Source: Pedococcus cremeus (GTDB taxonomy: Bacteria > Actinomycetota > Actinomycetes > Actinomycetales > Dermatophilaceae). Taken from it: a stretch of DNA of 64,000 bases. The position numbers and the translations under genes were made by a program. The stretch spans positions 310,001 through 374,000 of the forward strand of contig NZ_FOHB01000004.1 of the NCBI RefSeq assembly GCF_900111375.1, in the 5' to 3' direction. The notes beneath the pieces were generated by a model. The model did not search any database and was not told where the DNA came from. It saw only the letters and a list, made by a program, of their open reading frames with translations. The number at the start of each line of letters is the position of its first letter. The stretch's first letter is position 1. Positions 34,604 to 43,409 of the stretch are shown piece after piece.

Positions 34604-35551
34604 TCAGGTGTTCTCGCGCAGCAGCCGGAACTGGAGGGCAGTGACCACCGCGATGACGACGAAGATGATGTAGCTCATCGCCGCGGCATAGCCGTAGTTG
34701 CCGAACCCGAACTGCTGGTACGTGTACATGGACATCGAGAGAGTGCTGTCGAGCGGACCGCCACGGGTCATGACGAAGGGCTCCTCGAAGAACTGCAGGT
34801 AGCCGATCGCGGTTGTCACCGAGACGAAGAGCAACGTGGGCCGCAGCAGGGGAAGCGTGATGTGCCGGAACCGCTGAAGCGCGTTGGCGCCGTCGATCGC
34901 CGCTGCCTCGTGCAGTGACCACGGGACGCTCTGCAGACCGGCGAGGAAGATGATCATCCCCGTGCCGAAGTTGCGCCAGGAGGCCAGCATGATGAGGGCC
35001 GGCATGGACCAGTTCGGGTCGCCCAGCCAGTTGGGTCCGTCGATGCCGAACCAGCCGAGCACCGTGTTGAACAGGCCGTAGTCGGGCTGGAGCAGGAAGC
35101 GCCACACCACCGCGACCGCCACGATCGAGGTGATGACCGGGGTGTAGAACCCCAACCGGAAGACCGAGCGGAACTTCGTGATGCCCTTGTCGAGCGCGAG
35201 AGCCGCGGCCAGCGCCATCGTGAGGGTGAGGGGCACCCCCACCAGCACGAAGTAGGCCGTGTTGCCCGCGGACGTCAGGAACTTGGCGTCACCGAAGGCA
35301 CGCGTGAAGTTGTCCAGGCCGACGAAGGCCACCGCGAACGGCGTCCGCAGGTCACGGGACCGGGTGTCCGTGAAGCTCATGAAGAGCGACTGGACCACTG
35401 GCCACAGCGTGAAGGTCAGGAACAACAGGCTGAACGGCAGGGCGAGGAGCCATGCTGCCCGCCCCTCCCGCAGGCCGGACTTGCGGGCCGGCCTGCGGGG
35501 CGGTGGTTCAGCACCCTGGGACGCGGCGCGCCGGGTGGTCGTGGCGGTCAT
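34604..35551 (-). CDS. oligosaccharide ABC transporter permease (MalF/UgpA type)
   Basis: This 315-residue permease has a basic Pro/Arg-rich N-terminus (residues 1-30), then about six helices (first: AWLLALPFSLLFLTFTLWPVV). The coupling loop is HEAAAIDGANALQRFRHITLP near residue 220. It pairs with the MalG-type permease 9 bp downstream. As in the polyol operon, no ATPase is encoded locally. Confidence 0.92.
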   Translation of the reverse strand: MTATTTRRAASQGAEPPPRRPARKSGLREGRAAWLLALPFSLLFLTFTLWPVVQSLFMSFTDTRSRDLRTPFAVAFVGLDNFTRAFGDAKFLTSAGNTAYFVLVGVPLTLTMALAAALALDKGITKFRSVFRLGFYTPVITSIVAVAVVWRFLLQPDYGLFNTVLGWFGIDGPNWLGDPNWSMPALIMLASWRNFGTGMIIFLAGLQSVPWSLHEAAAIDGANALQRFRHITLPLLRPTLLFVSVTTAIGYLQFFEEPFVMTRGGPLDSTLSMSMYTYQQFGFGNYGYAAAMSYIIFVVIAVVTALQFRLLRENT

Positions 35552-35555
35552 GGCT

Positions 35556-36833
35556 CTACTGGCCGGTTCCGATGGACTCGGCCTGGCTCTGCACCGTCTT
35601 CAGCGCAGCAGCCGGGTCGGCGCCCGTCTTGGTGACCTTCTCCATCTCGGTGTCGAAGGACGTGATGACCTGCTCCCACGTCGGGAAGGACGGCGGTGCC
35701 TTGGCGGTCTCGAGCTGCTTGCCGAACTCGGCCAGCTTCTTGTCCTGCTGCAGCGCCGGGTCGTCCCAGGCGGACTTCACCGAGGGAAGGTCGGTGGAGA
35801 GCTTGTACCACTTGACCTGGACGTCGGGCTTGGAGAGCCACTCGACGAACTTCCAGGCGCTGTCGCGGTTCTTGGTGTTCTTGAAGACGGCGAGGTCAGA
35901 GCCGCCGACGAACGACGAGGACGTCTTCTTGACCGGCATCTTCATGACGCCGTACTTGTCCTTGAATCCGGCGCCGCCGACCTTCTCGACCGCCGACATC
36001 TCCCAGGGGCCGGAGATGAACATCGGGACCTTGCCGCTGACGAAGTCCGGCTCGGTGGTCGGCGTGGCCGGAGCCGCCTTGTCCGAGATGCCGTCGGTGA
36101 AGTAGCTCTGGTAGTACTTCACGGCCTCCAGCATCTCGGGGGTGTTGAAGTTGTAGGCCTTGCCGCCGTCCTTGGTGAGCTCGGCGCCGTTGGACCACGC
36201 GAACGGCATGACCGACTGCCAGGAGCCGGTGCCGCCCGCCTGGAGGCCGATCCCCCACTTGGCGCCGGCCTTGTCCTGCATCGCCTTGGCCATCGACTTC
36301 AGGCCCGCCCAGTCGGTGGGCGGTGAGGTGATGCCCGCCTTCTCGGCGAGGTCGGTGCGGTAGTAGACCAGCCGGGTCTCGACGTACCACGGGACACCGT
36401 AGGAGGTGCCGCCGACCTCGGTCGTGCCCCACGCCCCCGGGAAGTAGGCGTCCTTCTTGATCGCCGGCGGTGTCGCGTCGAGCGCCCCCAGGCCGGCGAA
36501 CTCGCCCATCCAGGTGGTGCCGACCATCGCGACGTCCGGTGTCTGGTTGGCGGTGATGGCCGTCGTGAACTTGTCGTGGGCTGCATCCCAGGGGATGGCA
36601 GTGACGTTGACCTTGACCCCCGGGTTGGCAGCCTCGAACTCCTTGGCGAGCTCGGGCAGCTTCTCGCCCTCGGCTCCCATGGCCCACACCGTGATGGAGC
36701 CGGTCGCCTTTCCGTCGCTGACGGTCTTGCCCTGCGTGGCGGCGGTGGCGGCGCCGCTGTCACGCCCGCAGGAGGAGAGGGCGAGGGCTGTGGTCGTCAG
36801 CGTGACGACGACGATGGCGGAGGTGCGTTTCAT
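35556..36833 (-). CDS. oligosaccharide ABC transporter, solute-binding lipoprotein
   Basis: This 425-residue family-1 binding protein has signal MKRTSAIVVVTLTTTALALSSC with the lipobox Cys at 22, followed by GSITVWAMGAEGEKLPELAKEF, PDVAMVGTTWMGEFAGLGAL and a C-terminal helical region. It is exported, lipidated and delivers oligosaccharide to the two permeases. The stop is five bases before the permease start. Confidence 0.92.
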   Translation of the reverse strand: MKRTSAIVVVTLTTTALALSSCGRDSGAATAATQGKTVSDGKATGSITVWAMGAEGEKLPELAKEFEAANPGVKVNVTAIPWDAAHDKFTTAITANQTPDVAMVGTTWMGEFAGLGALDATPPAIKKDAYFPGAWGTTEVGGTSYGVPWYVETRLVYYRTDLAEKAGITSPPTDWAGLKSMAKAMQDKAGAKWGIGLQAGGTGSWQSVMPFAWSNGAELTKDGGKAYNFNTPEMLEAVKYYQSYFTDGISDKAAPATPTTEPDFVSGKVPMFISGPWEMSAVEKVGGAGFKDKYGVMKMPVKKTSSSFVGGSDLAVFKNTKNRDSAWKFVEWLSKPDVQVKWYKLSTDLPSVKSAWDDPALQQDKKLAEFGKQLETAKAPPSFPTWEQVITSFDTEMEKVTKTGADPAAALKTVQSQAESIGTGQ

Positions 36834-36873
36834 GCGGGTTCTCTTTCCTTGCGAGGGCGGTGAAGGTGGTGCT

Positions 36874-37977
36874 CTAGGCGGTTGTCCTCTTGGACGAGGC
36901 TTTCCTGACGGGCCTTCCGGTCGTCCGGCCGGAGGGTTTCGCGCTAGCGGTGGCCGGCTTTGCGTCCGGCGCTGCAGCGCACCCGCAGGAGCCCCGCAGC
37001 ACGAGCTGGGTCGGGAGGATCTCCAGTCCTTCGCGCGCGGGCGCGCCGGCGATGCGCTCGTGGAGCCTGTCGGCGGCGAGCCTGCCCAGCTCCTTGACCG
37101 GCTGGCGCACCGTGGTCAGGCCCGGACGGACGTAGCGGGCGGCCATGACGTCGTCCCAGCCGACAACAGCCACGTCCTCGGGCACGCGCACGCCACCGTC
37201 CTGCAACCGGCTCATGATCGACAGGGCGAGCTCGTCGTTCGCGCACACGAACGCATCTGCCTCGACGTCGCCCCCGAGCACGCGGTCGGCGAACGACGCG
37301 CCGTCCGCCTCGCGGAACGGAATCCGCACCGGGTCGGGCGTGGGCTCCCCCTCGTGAGCGGCCACGAAACCCTCATAGCGATCGGCGACGTCCGGCGCAC
37401 TGGCAGGATCGCCCACGAACAGCAGCCTGCGGCGGCCGTGACCGAGCAGGTGCGCCGTCAGCTCCCTGGCGCCCTGGTGGTTCTCGGCGCCTATCGCCTC
37501 GATCCCGGGCTGCGGGTGGCCGGCGATGACGAGGACGGGCTTCTTGCCGTGCAGCCCCTGGGCCACCATGTCGGTGACGCAGAGCGAGCCGAGCATGACC
37601 AGGCCGTCGACCCGCGTGGCCAGGCGGCGCACGTCGCGGGCGACGTCTCGCTTGCCGTCGGCGAGCAGCAGCACCACGCTCTGGCCGAGCTCGGCGGCTC
37701 GGGTCTCGAAGCCGATGAGCAGCTCGGAGTAGTAGGGGCCGGCGAGCTCGGGAAGCACCAGTCCGTGCGCCTCGTGGTGGCGGACCGCCAGGCTCCGCGC
37801 CGCGCCGAGGGGCACGTAGTTGAGCTCCTTCGCGGCGGCCAGCACCTTCTGCCGGGTCTTGTCCGACACCCCCCCGGAGCCCTGCATCACCCGGGAGACC
37901 GAGGCGATGGAGACGCCGGCGAGCTCGGCGACGGAGTAGATCGTCGCTCCGGGGTCACGCTGCCGGTCTTTTGCCAT
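36874..37977 (-). CDS. LacI-family transcriptional repressor
   Basis: This 367-residue regulator has the LacI helix-turn-helix (TIYSVAELAGVSIASVSRVM, residues 12-31), hinge helix, and periplasmic-binding-like effector domain (VDGLVMLGS, YEGFVAAHEGE, AFVCANDELALSIMSRLQD, VVGWDD). An unusual Lys/Arg/Ala/Thr-rich tail of about 35 residues follows the last strand (CGCAAAPDAKPATASAK to the end); it may add nonspecific DNA contacts. It lies first in the operon and presumably represses it and itself through the palindrome just upstream. Confidence 0.92.
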   Translation of the reverse strand: MAKDRQRDPGATIYSVAELAGVSIASVSRVMQGSGGVSDKTRQKVLAAAKELNYVPLGAARSLAVRHHEAHGLVLPELAGPYYSELLIGFETRAAELGQSVVLLLADGKRDVARDVRRLATRVDGLVMLGSLCVTDMVAQGLHGKKPVLVIAGHPQPGIEAIGAENHQGARELTAHLLGHGRRRLLFVGDPASAPDVADRYEGFVAAHEGEPTPDPVRIPFREADGASFADRVLGGDVEADAFVCANDELALSIMSRLQDGGVRVPEDVAVVGWDDVMAARYVRPGLTTVRQPVKELGRLAADRLHERIAGAPAREGLEILPTQLVLRGSCGCAAAPDAKPATASAKPSGRTTGRPVRKASSKRTTA

Positions 37978-37993
37978 GCCCTCGCCATCATCC

Positions 37994-38009
37994 TTGAAAG
38001 CGCTTACAA
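37994..38009 (-). promoter_or_regulatory. LacI-type operator
   Basis: TTGAAAGCGCTTACAA is a near-perfect 16-bp palindrome with the central CG of LacI/GalR-family operators (AAGCGCTT core). It lies 17 bp upstream of the LacI start codon, consistent with autoregulation. Confidence 0.85.
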
Positions 38010-38106
38010 GTGCTGGTTGTCGAGTGTGCCCACTTCTGTCCGGGTGACGCAACCCCTTGTGGCGCACTTTTTTCCCGGATCCGCCCCCGCAGGCGTGACG
38101 GACGTG

Positions 38107-39645
38107 CTAGTGCGAGGTGGCCAGCACCGCCAGCTGGAGCCGCAGGGCCAGCCGGGTCTCGGGGTCGCTGAGGTCGGTGCCCTCGAGCTCGGGGAGGGCC
38201 GTGATGCGCCCCATCCGGTAGCGGAGGGTGTTGGGGTGCACGTGCAGCAAACGGGCCGCCAGCGCAGGCTCGCCCGGGTGGTCCAGCCAGGCCGCGAGTG
38301 TGGCCAGGTAACCGGTGCCGCGCTCGGCGTCGTGGCGCCGCAGCGCCTCGACCGGACCCAGCAGGGCTCCCTCGCGCAGCGCCGCCGCCGCCCGCTCCAC
38401 CGTCACCGCGGCCCAGAGCTCCTCGATGCCGGCGACCGGCAGGCGGCCGCGCGAGCGCTCCGCCTCCGCCGCCTCTGCCCGGGCCCGGGCGAGCTCACCG
38501 GCGCTGTATGCCGCGTGGCCGGCTGCCGCCGTGAGCCCCAGGCCCTCGCTCGCCGCCTCCTCCACGACCGTCCGCAGCCACACCCAGGTGCCGGGCACGG
38601 CACCGTCGGCGCGGAGCACGGCATACACGCGGCCGTCGAGCGTCGCGAGCAGCGGCTGGTGCCAGGAGTGGCGGCGGCACACCGACTCCCACAGGTCGAG
38701 GACGTTCTCGGGCGAGGCGTCGGCGGGACCACCGAGGCAGACGACGCGCCACGGCCCCTCCGGCAGCCAGTCGTCGGCGCCGGAGGAGGTGCCGCTCAGC
38801 GCCACACGCAGTCGGTCGGCCGTCAGCCTCCGGCCGAGGTCGGCCTGGGCGCGCAGCCGCAGCAGGTGCAGCGCGACCAACGACGCCGTGCGGGTCACCT
38901 CGCTCACCACCTCGGCGGGCGGGCGCTCCTCGACCAGGGCCCACACCGAGCCGAGCCACTCGCCGCCGGCCCGCACCGGGACCACCAGGCGCGGCAGCGT
39001 GCCGCTGGGGTCGGCCGGCACGAAGACGGGTTCGGAGGACCGAGCCAGGCGGCGGAAGACCCCACGGGCGCGCAGGCTGGCGAGGACCTCCTCCGGCACC
39101 CGCCGGCCGACGATGGTCGACACCCGCGCCGGGTCGGTGACGTCCTGCCGGGAGGAGTAGGCGAGCACCCGCGAGTGCGGGTCCTCGATGGTGACCGGGG
39201 CGTCGACGACGGCGGCGATGGCGTCGGCGAGCGCGAAGAGGTCGTCGTGCACCGGGGCCTCGGCCCGGCCGGGCCCGACGGCGCTGGCGGCGCGGTCGAG
39301 GACGCCGCGCAGGAGCCAGACGGTGTGGGCCCAGGAGGCGTGGTCGGCCAGCTCGAGCAGCGGCAGGCGACGGCGCTGGGCGAGGTCGCGCAGCGTGCGC
39401 CGCCGGGCCAGCGCCCGCCGCAGCACCAGGCCGCCGGCGCCGGCATCGGCGGCGGCGCGCAGCAGGTCGGCCGCCGCCTCGACCCGGTCGACCCCCACCC
39501 CGAGCACGAGGTCGCCCCGCTGGCCGACGACCCCCTGGCCGGGCTCGGCGAGGGTGAGGTCGTCCACCTCCGCCCCGGGCACGTCGACCGCGAGGCTCAG
39601 GAGGCCGCCGCCGAGGGAGGCGGCGAGGTCGGCGACACTGATCAC
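38107..39645 (-). CDS. PucR-family transcriptional regulator
   Basis: This 512-residue regulator begins at GTG 39645 (VISVADLAASLGGGLLSLAV). The N-terminal purine-catabolism-type domain (1-120) is followed by a GAF-like middle region (about 140-260), and the C-terminal PucR HTH is FLLHVHPNTLRYR-like (LLHVHPNTLRYRMGRI near residue 470). Such proteins activate genes for purine, amino-acid or polyamine breakdown. The divergent D-amino-acid dehydrogenase gene is its likely target. Confidence 0.9.
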   Translation of the reverse strand: MISVADLAASLGGGLLSLAVDVPGAEVDDLTLAEPGQGVVGQRGDLVLGVGVDRVEAAADLLRAAADAGAGGLVLRRALARRRTLRDLAQRRRLPLLELADHASWAHTVWLLRGVLDRAASAVGPGRAEAPVHDDLFALADAIAAVVDAPVTIEDPHSRVLAYSSRQDVTDPARVSTIVGRRVPEEVLASLRARGVFRRLARSSEPVFVPADPSGTLPRLVVPVRAGGEWLGSVWALVEERPPAEVVSEVTRTASLVALHLLRLRAQADLGRRLTADRLRVALSGTSSGADDWLPEGPWRVVCLGGPADASPENVLDLWESVCRRHSWHQPLLATLDGRVYAVLRADGAVPGTWVWLRTVVEEAASEGLGLTAAAGHAAYSAGELARARAEAAEAERSRGRLPVAGIEELWAAVTVERAAAALREGALLGPVEALRRHDAERGTGYLATLAAWLDHPGEPALAARLLHVHPNTLRYRMGRITALPELEGTDLSDPETRLALRLQLAVLATSH

Positions 39646-39664
39646 GGGACCATGGTCGCATGGA

Positions 39665-39685
39665 GGTTGTTCCCCGGGCACAACC
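39665..39685 (+). promoter_or_regulatory. candidate PucR operator
   Basis: GGTTGT-N9-ACAACC is a perfect inverted repeat midway between the divergent PucR and dadA genes, 19 bp from the PucR start. A function as operator for both promoters is likely but unproven. Confidence 0.55.
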
Positions 39686-39741
39686 AGACCCGCATTGTCT
39701 GTCGCCCCAGCACAGTGGCTTCCGCACGAGCCGGCTTCACG

Positions 39742-41025
39742 ATGGAGGGCATGGCTGCCGCACCCGTCACCGCATCCGGTCTCCCCGCCCCCCGCCGCGT
39801 CGCCGTCGTCGGCGCCGGCATGGTGGGCCTGTCCACCGCCTGGTTCCTCCAGGAGCACGGAGTCGAGGTGACCGTGCTCGACCGCGAGGGCGTGGCCGCC
39901 GGCTCGTCGTGGGGCAACGCCGGCTGGCTCACGCCGGGCATCGCCACGCCGCTGCCCGAGCCGGCCGTGCTGAAGTACGGGCTGCGCGCCGTGCTGAGCC
40001 CCTCCTCGCCGGTCTACGTGCCGCCGAGCGCCAACCCCGACTTCCTCCGCTTCGTCGCCGGCTTCACCCGCCACAGCACGATGAAGGCCTGGAAGACGGC
40101 CATGGGCTCGCTCGTGCCGGTCAACGACCTGTCGCTGGAGAGCTTCGACCTGCTGCGCGACGGCGGCGTGCAGGCGCCGACCCACGAGACGCAGTCCTTC
40201 CTCGCGGCCTACCGCACCGCCGACGAGCGCCGCACCCTCCTCGAGGAGATCGAGCACATCCACTCGGCCGGGCAGTCGATCGAGTTCGACGTGCTCACCG
40301 GCGAGGAGGCCCGCGCCATCGAGCCGTCGCTCTCCGACGAGATCGGTGCGGCGATCCGCCTGCGCGACCAGCGGTTCATCAACCCCGGGGCCTACGTGCA
40401 CGCGCTCGCCGACTCGGTGCGCGACCGTGGCGGCAAGGTCCTCAGCGGCGCCACCGTCGTCGACCTGGTCGAGACCGGCACCGGTGTCGACGTCGTCACC
40501 GCCGAGGGCAGCCGCGAGTCGTTCGACTCGGTCGTGCTGGCCACCGGCGCATGGCTCGGCAGGCTCGCCCGCCGGTTCGGCGTGCGGCGCGTCGTGCAGG
40601 CCGGTCGCGGTTACAGCTTCAGCGTCGCCGTCGACCACGTGCCCGACGGCCCGGTCTACTTCCCGGCCCAGCGGGTGGCCTGCACGCCGATCGGCGACCG
40701 CCTTCGCGTGGCGGGGATGATGGAGTTCCGCAAGCCCGAGGCCGCCCTCGACCAGCGCCGCATCCGGGCGATCACCGACGCGGCCCGCCCGCTGCTGCGG
40801 GGCGCCGACCTCGACAACCGCCAGGACGAGTGGGTCGGCTCGCGCCCCTGCACCGCCGACGGCCTGCCGCTCATCGGCGCCACCCGCTCCAGCCGGGTGT
40901 TCGCCGCCGGCGGACACGGCATGTGGGGCATCACCCTCGGGCCGGTCACCGGCCGGCTGCTCGCCGAGCAGATGGTGACGGGCAGGCGCATCCCGCAGCT
41001 CGCCCCCTTCGACCCGATGCGCTGA
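39742..41025 (+). CDS. dadA: D-amino-acid dehydrogenase (FAD-dependent)
   Basis: This 427-residue DAO-family flavoprotein has the dinucleotide motif VAVVGAGMVGLSTAWFLQ at residues 22-39, the GSSWGNAGWLTPG block near 60, and the C-terminal FAD motif GLPLIGATRS with GHGMWGITLGPVTG near 395. It oxidises D-amino acids (typically D-Ala) to 2-oxo acids, passing electrons to the respiratory chain. ATG 39742 gives 427 residues; ATG 39751 is equally possible. Its divergent PucR regulator suggests induction by amino acid. Proline or hydroxyproline-type substrates are also possible in this family. Confidence 0.88.
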   Translation: MEGMAAAPVTASGLPAPRRVAVVGAGMVGLSTAWFLQEHGVEVTVLDREGVAAGSSWGNAGWLTPGIATPLPEPAVLKYGLRAVLSPSSPVYVPPSANPDFLRFVAGFTRHSTMKAWKTAMGSLVPVNDLSLESFDLLRDGGVQAPTHETQSFLAAYRTADERRTLLEEIEHIHSAGQSIEFDVLTGEEARAIEPSLSDEIGAAIRLRDQRFINPGAYVHALADSVRDRGGKVLSGATVVDLVETGTGVDVVTAEGSRESFDSVVLATGAWLGRLARRFGVRRVVQAGRGYSFSVAVDHVPDGPVYFPAQRVACTPIGDRLRVAGMMEFRKPEAALDQRRIRAITDAARPLLRGADLDNRQDEWVGSRPCTADGLPLIGATRSSRVFAAGGHGMWGITLGPVTGRLLAEQMVTGRRIPQLAPFDPMR

Positions 41026-41040
41026 GCCTCCCGCCGGCCT

Positions 41041-41091
41041 GAACGTCCGCCGCCCCGCACGCCAACCCCCGGTGTGCGGGGCGGCGGCGTT
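41041..41091 (+). terminator. terminator after dadA
   Basis: CGCCGCCCCGCAC (41048-41060) pairs with GTGCGGGGCGGCG (41074-41086), 13 perfect GC-rich pairs; short outer arms GAACG/CGTTC extend it. Confidence 0.78.
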
Positions 41092-41206
41092 CCGACCCCT
41101 CGGTCCGCGCGGCACACCCCTGGCCAGGTGGTGACCGAGGTCGCCCCGGGCGGAGTCTGGTGGGTCACACCTGGCCGCCGTCGGTTCCGGGCGGGCGTAG
41201 CGTGAA

Positions 41207-41530
41207 ATGGTGCCAACGGAGCAGCGCTCCGGCCCCCATGACGTCCGTCGTTCGCGTCGCAAGGGGGTGCTTCGCAACCCGGTGAGCTACCACGAGGGCG
41301 AGGCCGCAGCCCTGGCCGAGGCCATGCGCATCGTGGCGACAGCCGGCCCCGTGGAGGCCTTCACCGCGCTGCACGAGGCGCTGGCGCTCTGGACCCACCG
41401 GGCCAACAGCCTCTCGGCCTCCCCCAGCCCCGCCGTTCGCGCCTACCACCAGGGCGGGCGCGACGCGCTGCAGGCGTTCCTCGACGCCCAGCAGCACGAC
41501 GCCGAGCAGCGGCACCTGCCGCACGGCTGA
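41207..41530 (+). CDS. conserved-looking small hypothetical protein
   Basis: This 107-residue protein has a basic N-terminus (RRSRRKGVLR) and a mostly helical body rich in Ala, Glu and His. It has no Cys, signal peptide or membrane segment. I do not recognise a family. It precedes the sulfur-island genes but is separated from them by a CsoR-type operator, so it is probably a separate transcription unit. Codon use fits the neighbours, supporting a real gene. Confidence 0.65.
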   Translation: MVPTEQRSGPHDVRRSRRKGVLRNPVSYHEGEAAALAEAMRIVATAGPVEAFTALHEALALWTHRANSLSASPSPAVRAYHQGGRDALQAFLDAQQHDAEQRHLPHG

Positions 41531-41566
41531 GCGGGCGGGCGCACTCCCCTCCACCTCCGGTTGGAA

Positions 41567-41582
41567 ATACCCATGGGGGTAT
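41567..41582 (+). promoter_or_regulatory. CstR/CsoR-type operator 1
   Basis: ATACCCATGGGGGTAT has perfect ATACCC/GGGTAT arms. G-tract palindromes of this kind are bound by CsoR/CstR-family repressors. It lies 46 bp before the first rhodanese gene and a -10-like TATGTACT starts within its right arm. Confidence 0.8.
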
Positions 41583-41628
41583 GTACTGTTGTCGACGACA
41601 GCCCTCGGACAACCGATCTTGGAGAGTC

Positions 41629-41949
41629 ATGCGCGAGATCACCATCGAGCAGTTCGCCGCCGCCCAGGAGGACGACGCCGCCTTCGTCCTCGATGTGCGT
41701 GAAGGCCTGGAGTACGTGCAGGGACACGTGCCGGGCGCCGTCCTGATCCCCATGTCGCAGCTGGCCAACCGCGTCGCCGAGGTGCCGTGCGACCGTCAGG
41801 TCCACGTGATCTGCCGCAGCGGCAACCGCAGCGCCTCGATGACCACGTTCCTGGAGCGTGCCGGCGTCGACGCGGTCAACGTGGCAGGTGGCACCGACGC
41901 GTGGGCCCGCTCCGGCCGGCCGCTGGTGACCGGCCGCGACCCGCGCTGA
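41629..41949 (+). CDS. single-domain rhodanese (sulfurtransferase)
   Basis: This 106-residue rhodanese has the active-site loop CRSGNRSAS near residue 63, where Cys carries persulfide during transfer of sulfane sulfur to an acceptor. The strand order VLDVREGLEYVQGHVPGAVLIP is canonical. Start ATG 41629 follows GGAGAG. It is the first gene of a CstR-controlled sulfur island and may pass sulfur from the CstB-like enzyme to thioredoxin or cysteine. Confidence 0.93.
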   Translation: MREITIEQFAAAQEDDAAFVLDVREGLEYVQGHVPGAVLIPMSQLANRVAEVPCDRQVHVICRSGNRSASMTTFLERAGVDAVNVAGGTDAWARSGRPLVTGRDPR

Positions 41950-42024
41950 CAGCCCCCAGACCTCCCCGACTCGCTTCTGCCCCAACGCCTTCCATCCCGA
42001 CGTTCCCCGGAAAGGAACCCCTTC

Positions 42025-43383
42025 ATGGCCGTGACCATCCTCCCCGTCGAGACGCCCTCGCTGGGTGACCGCAGCTACCTCGTCCACGACGGCGAGGTCG
42101 CCTTCGTGGTCGACCCGCAGCGCGACACCGACCGGATGACCGACCTCGCCGCGAGCTGTGGCGTGCGGATCACGCACGTCTTCGAGACGCACATCCACAA
42201 CGACTACGTCACCGGCGGCCTCGCGCTGGCCAAGGAGACCGGGGCGGCCTACCACGTCAACGCCGACGACGAGGTCTCCTTCGAGCACGACCCGGTGCGC
42301 GACGGCGACGTCGTCGAGGTGAGCGACGCCCTGCGCGTGCGGGTGGTGCACACCCCCGGCCACACCTTCACCCACCTGTCCTACGTGCTCGAGGGCGAGA
42401 CCCCGGCGGTGTTCTCCGGCGGCTCGCTGCTGTTCGGCTCCACCGGCCGCCCCGACCTGCTCGGGCCGGAGCACACCGACGCCCTGGCCCGGCACCAGCA
42501 CGCCTCCGCGCACAAGCTGGCCGACCAGCTCGCCGACGAGACCCAGGTCATGCCGACGCACGGCTTCGGCTCCTTCTGCTCCGCCACCCAGTCGGAGTCC
42601 ACGTCGTCGACGATCGGCCAGGAGCGCAGGAGCAACCCCGCCCTCACCAAGGACGAGGAGGCCTACGTCGCAGAGATCGTCGCCGGCCTCGACGCCTACC
42701 CCGCCTACTACGTGCACATGGGGCCGGCCAACGCCTCGGGCCCGTCGGGCGCCGACCTGGACGCCCCGGAGCTCGCCGACAAGGAGGAGCTGCTCAAGCG
42801 CCTCGAGGCCGGCGAGTGGCTGGTCGACCTGCGCACCCGCACCGCCTTCGCCGCGGGCCACGCACCGGGCACCCTGAACTTCGGCATCGACGGCCAGTTC
42901 GCCACCTACCTGGGCTGGCTCATCCCGTGGGGCACCCCGGTGACGCTGCTGGGCGAGAACGCCGAGCAGGTCGCCGAGGCCCAACGCGAGATGGTGCGCA
43001 TCGGCATCGACCACCCCGCGGCTGCCGCCACGGGCAAGCCGGAGGAGTGGACCGACGAGCCGCTCGGCTCCTTCGAGCGCGCCACCTTCGCCGACCTCTC
43101 CCAGGTGCGCCACCACCGGCCGGTGCAGGTGCTCGACGTGCGCCGCGGCCAGGAGTTCGAGGAGTCGCACATCGAGGGCGCGGTCAACGTGCCGATCCAC
43201 GAGATCCTCCAGCGCCTCGACGAGGTCCCGGCCGGTGAGGTCTGGGTGCACTGCGCCGGCGGCTACCGGGCCTCGATCGTGGCGAGCATCCTGGCCGCGA
43301 ACGGCCACCGCGTCGTGGCCGTCGACGACTCCTACGGCGAGCACGCCGAGGAGTCCGGCCTTCCGATCGTCAAGGCCGCCTGA
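42025..43383 (+). CDS. CstB-like metallo-beta-lactamase/rhodanese fusion (persulfide dioxygenase-like)
   Basis: This 452-residue fusion protein is similar in layout to S. aureus CstB: an N-terminal metallo-beta-lactamase domain (1-240), an inactive rhodanese-like domain (260-345, no Cys) and a C-terminal rhodanese with catalytic Cys410 in CAGGYRAS. The MBL domain should oxidise thiol persulfide to sulfite. Metal motifs are ETHIHNDYV (His56, His58, Asp60) and HTPGHT (His113). However, the usual TGD(A/T)LF metal ligand is replaced by FSGGSLLFG (around residues 130-138), so the Fe site is incomplete relative to ETHE1 and CstB. The gene follows a rhodanese and precedes a terminator hairpin. Confidence 0.88.
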   Translation: MAVTILPVETPSLGDRSYLVHDGEVAFVVDPQRDTDRMTDLAASCGVRITHVFETHIHNDYVTGGLALAKETGAAYHVNADDEVSFEHDPVRDGDVVEVSDALRVRVVHTPGHTFTHLSYVLEGETPAVFSGGSLLFGSTGRPDLLGPEHTDALARHQHASAHKLADQLADETQVMPTHGFGSFCSATQSESTSSTIGQERRSNPALTKDEEAYVAEIVAGLDAYPAYYVHMGPANASGPSGADLDAPELADKEELLKRLEAGEWLVDLRTRTAFAAGHAPGTLNFGIDGQFATYLGWLIPWGTPVTLLGENAEQVAEAQREMVRIGIDHPAAAATGKPEEWTDEPLGSFERATFADLSQVRHHRPVQVLDVRRGQEFEESHIEGAVNVPIHEILQRLDEVPAGEVWVHCAGGYRASIVASILAANGHRVVAVDDSYGEHAEESGLPIVKAA

Positions 43384-43409
43384 CCTTCCGACCCCACCCC
43401 CCATTGGTC

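Noticed and set aside
36457-41025. Very long (~1500-codon) open frame on the plus strand overlapping many genes
   Set aside because: It is a high-GC shadow. Only its last ~430 codons (dadA) are a real gene; the rest is antisense to the LacI and PucR genes.
41041-41091. Inverted repeat after dadA as a possible operator or att site
   Set aside because: Strong GC stem directly after a stop codon fits a terminator better; no direct repeats or integrase gene nearby.
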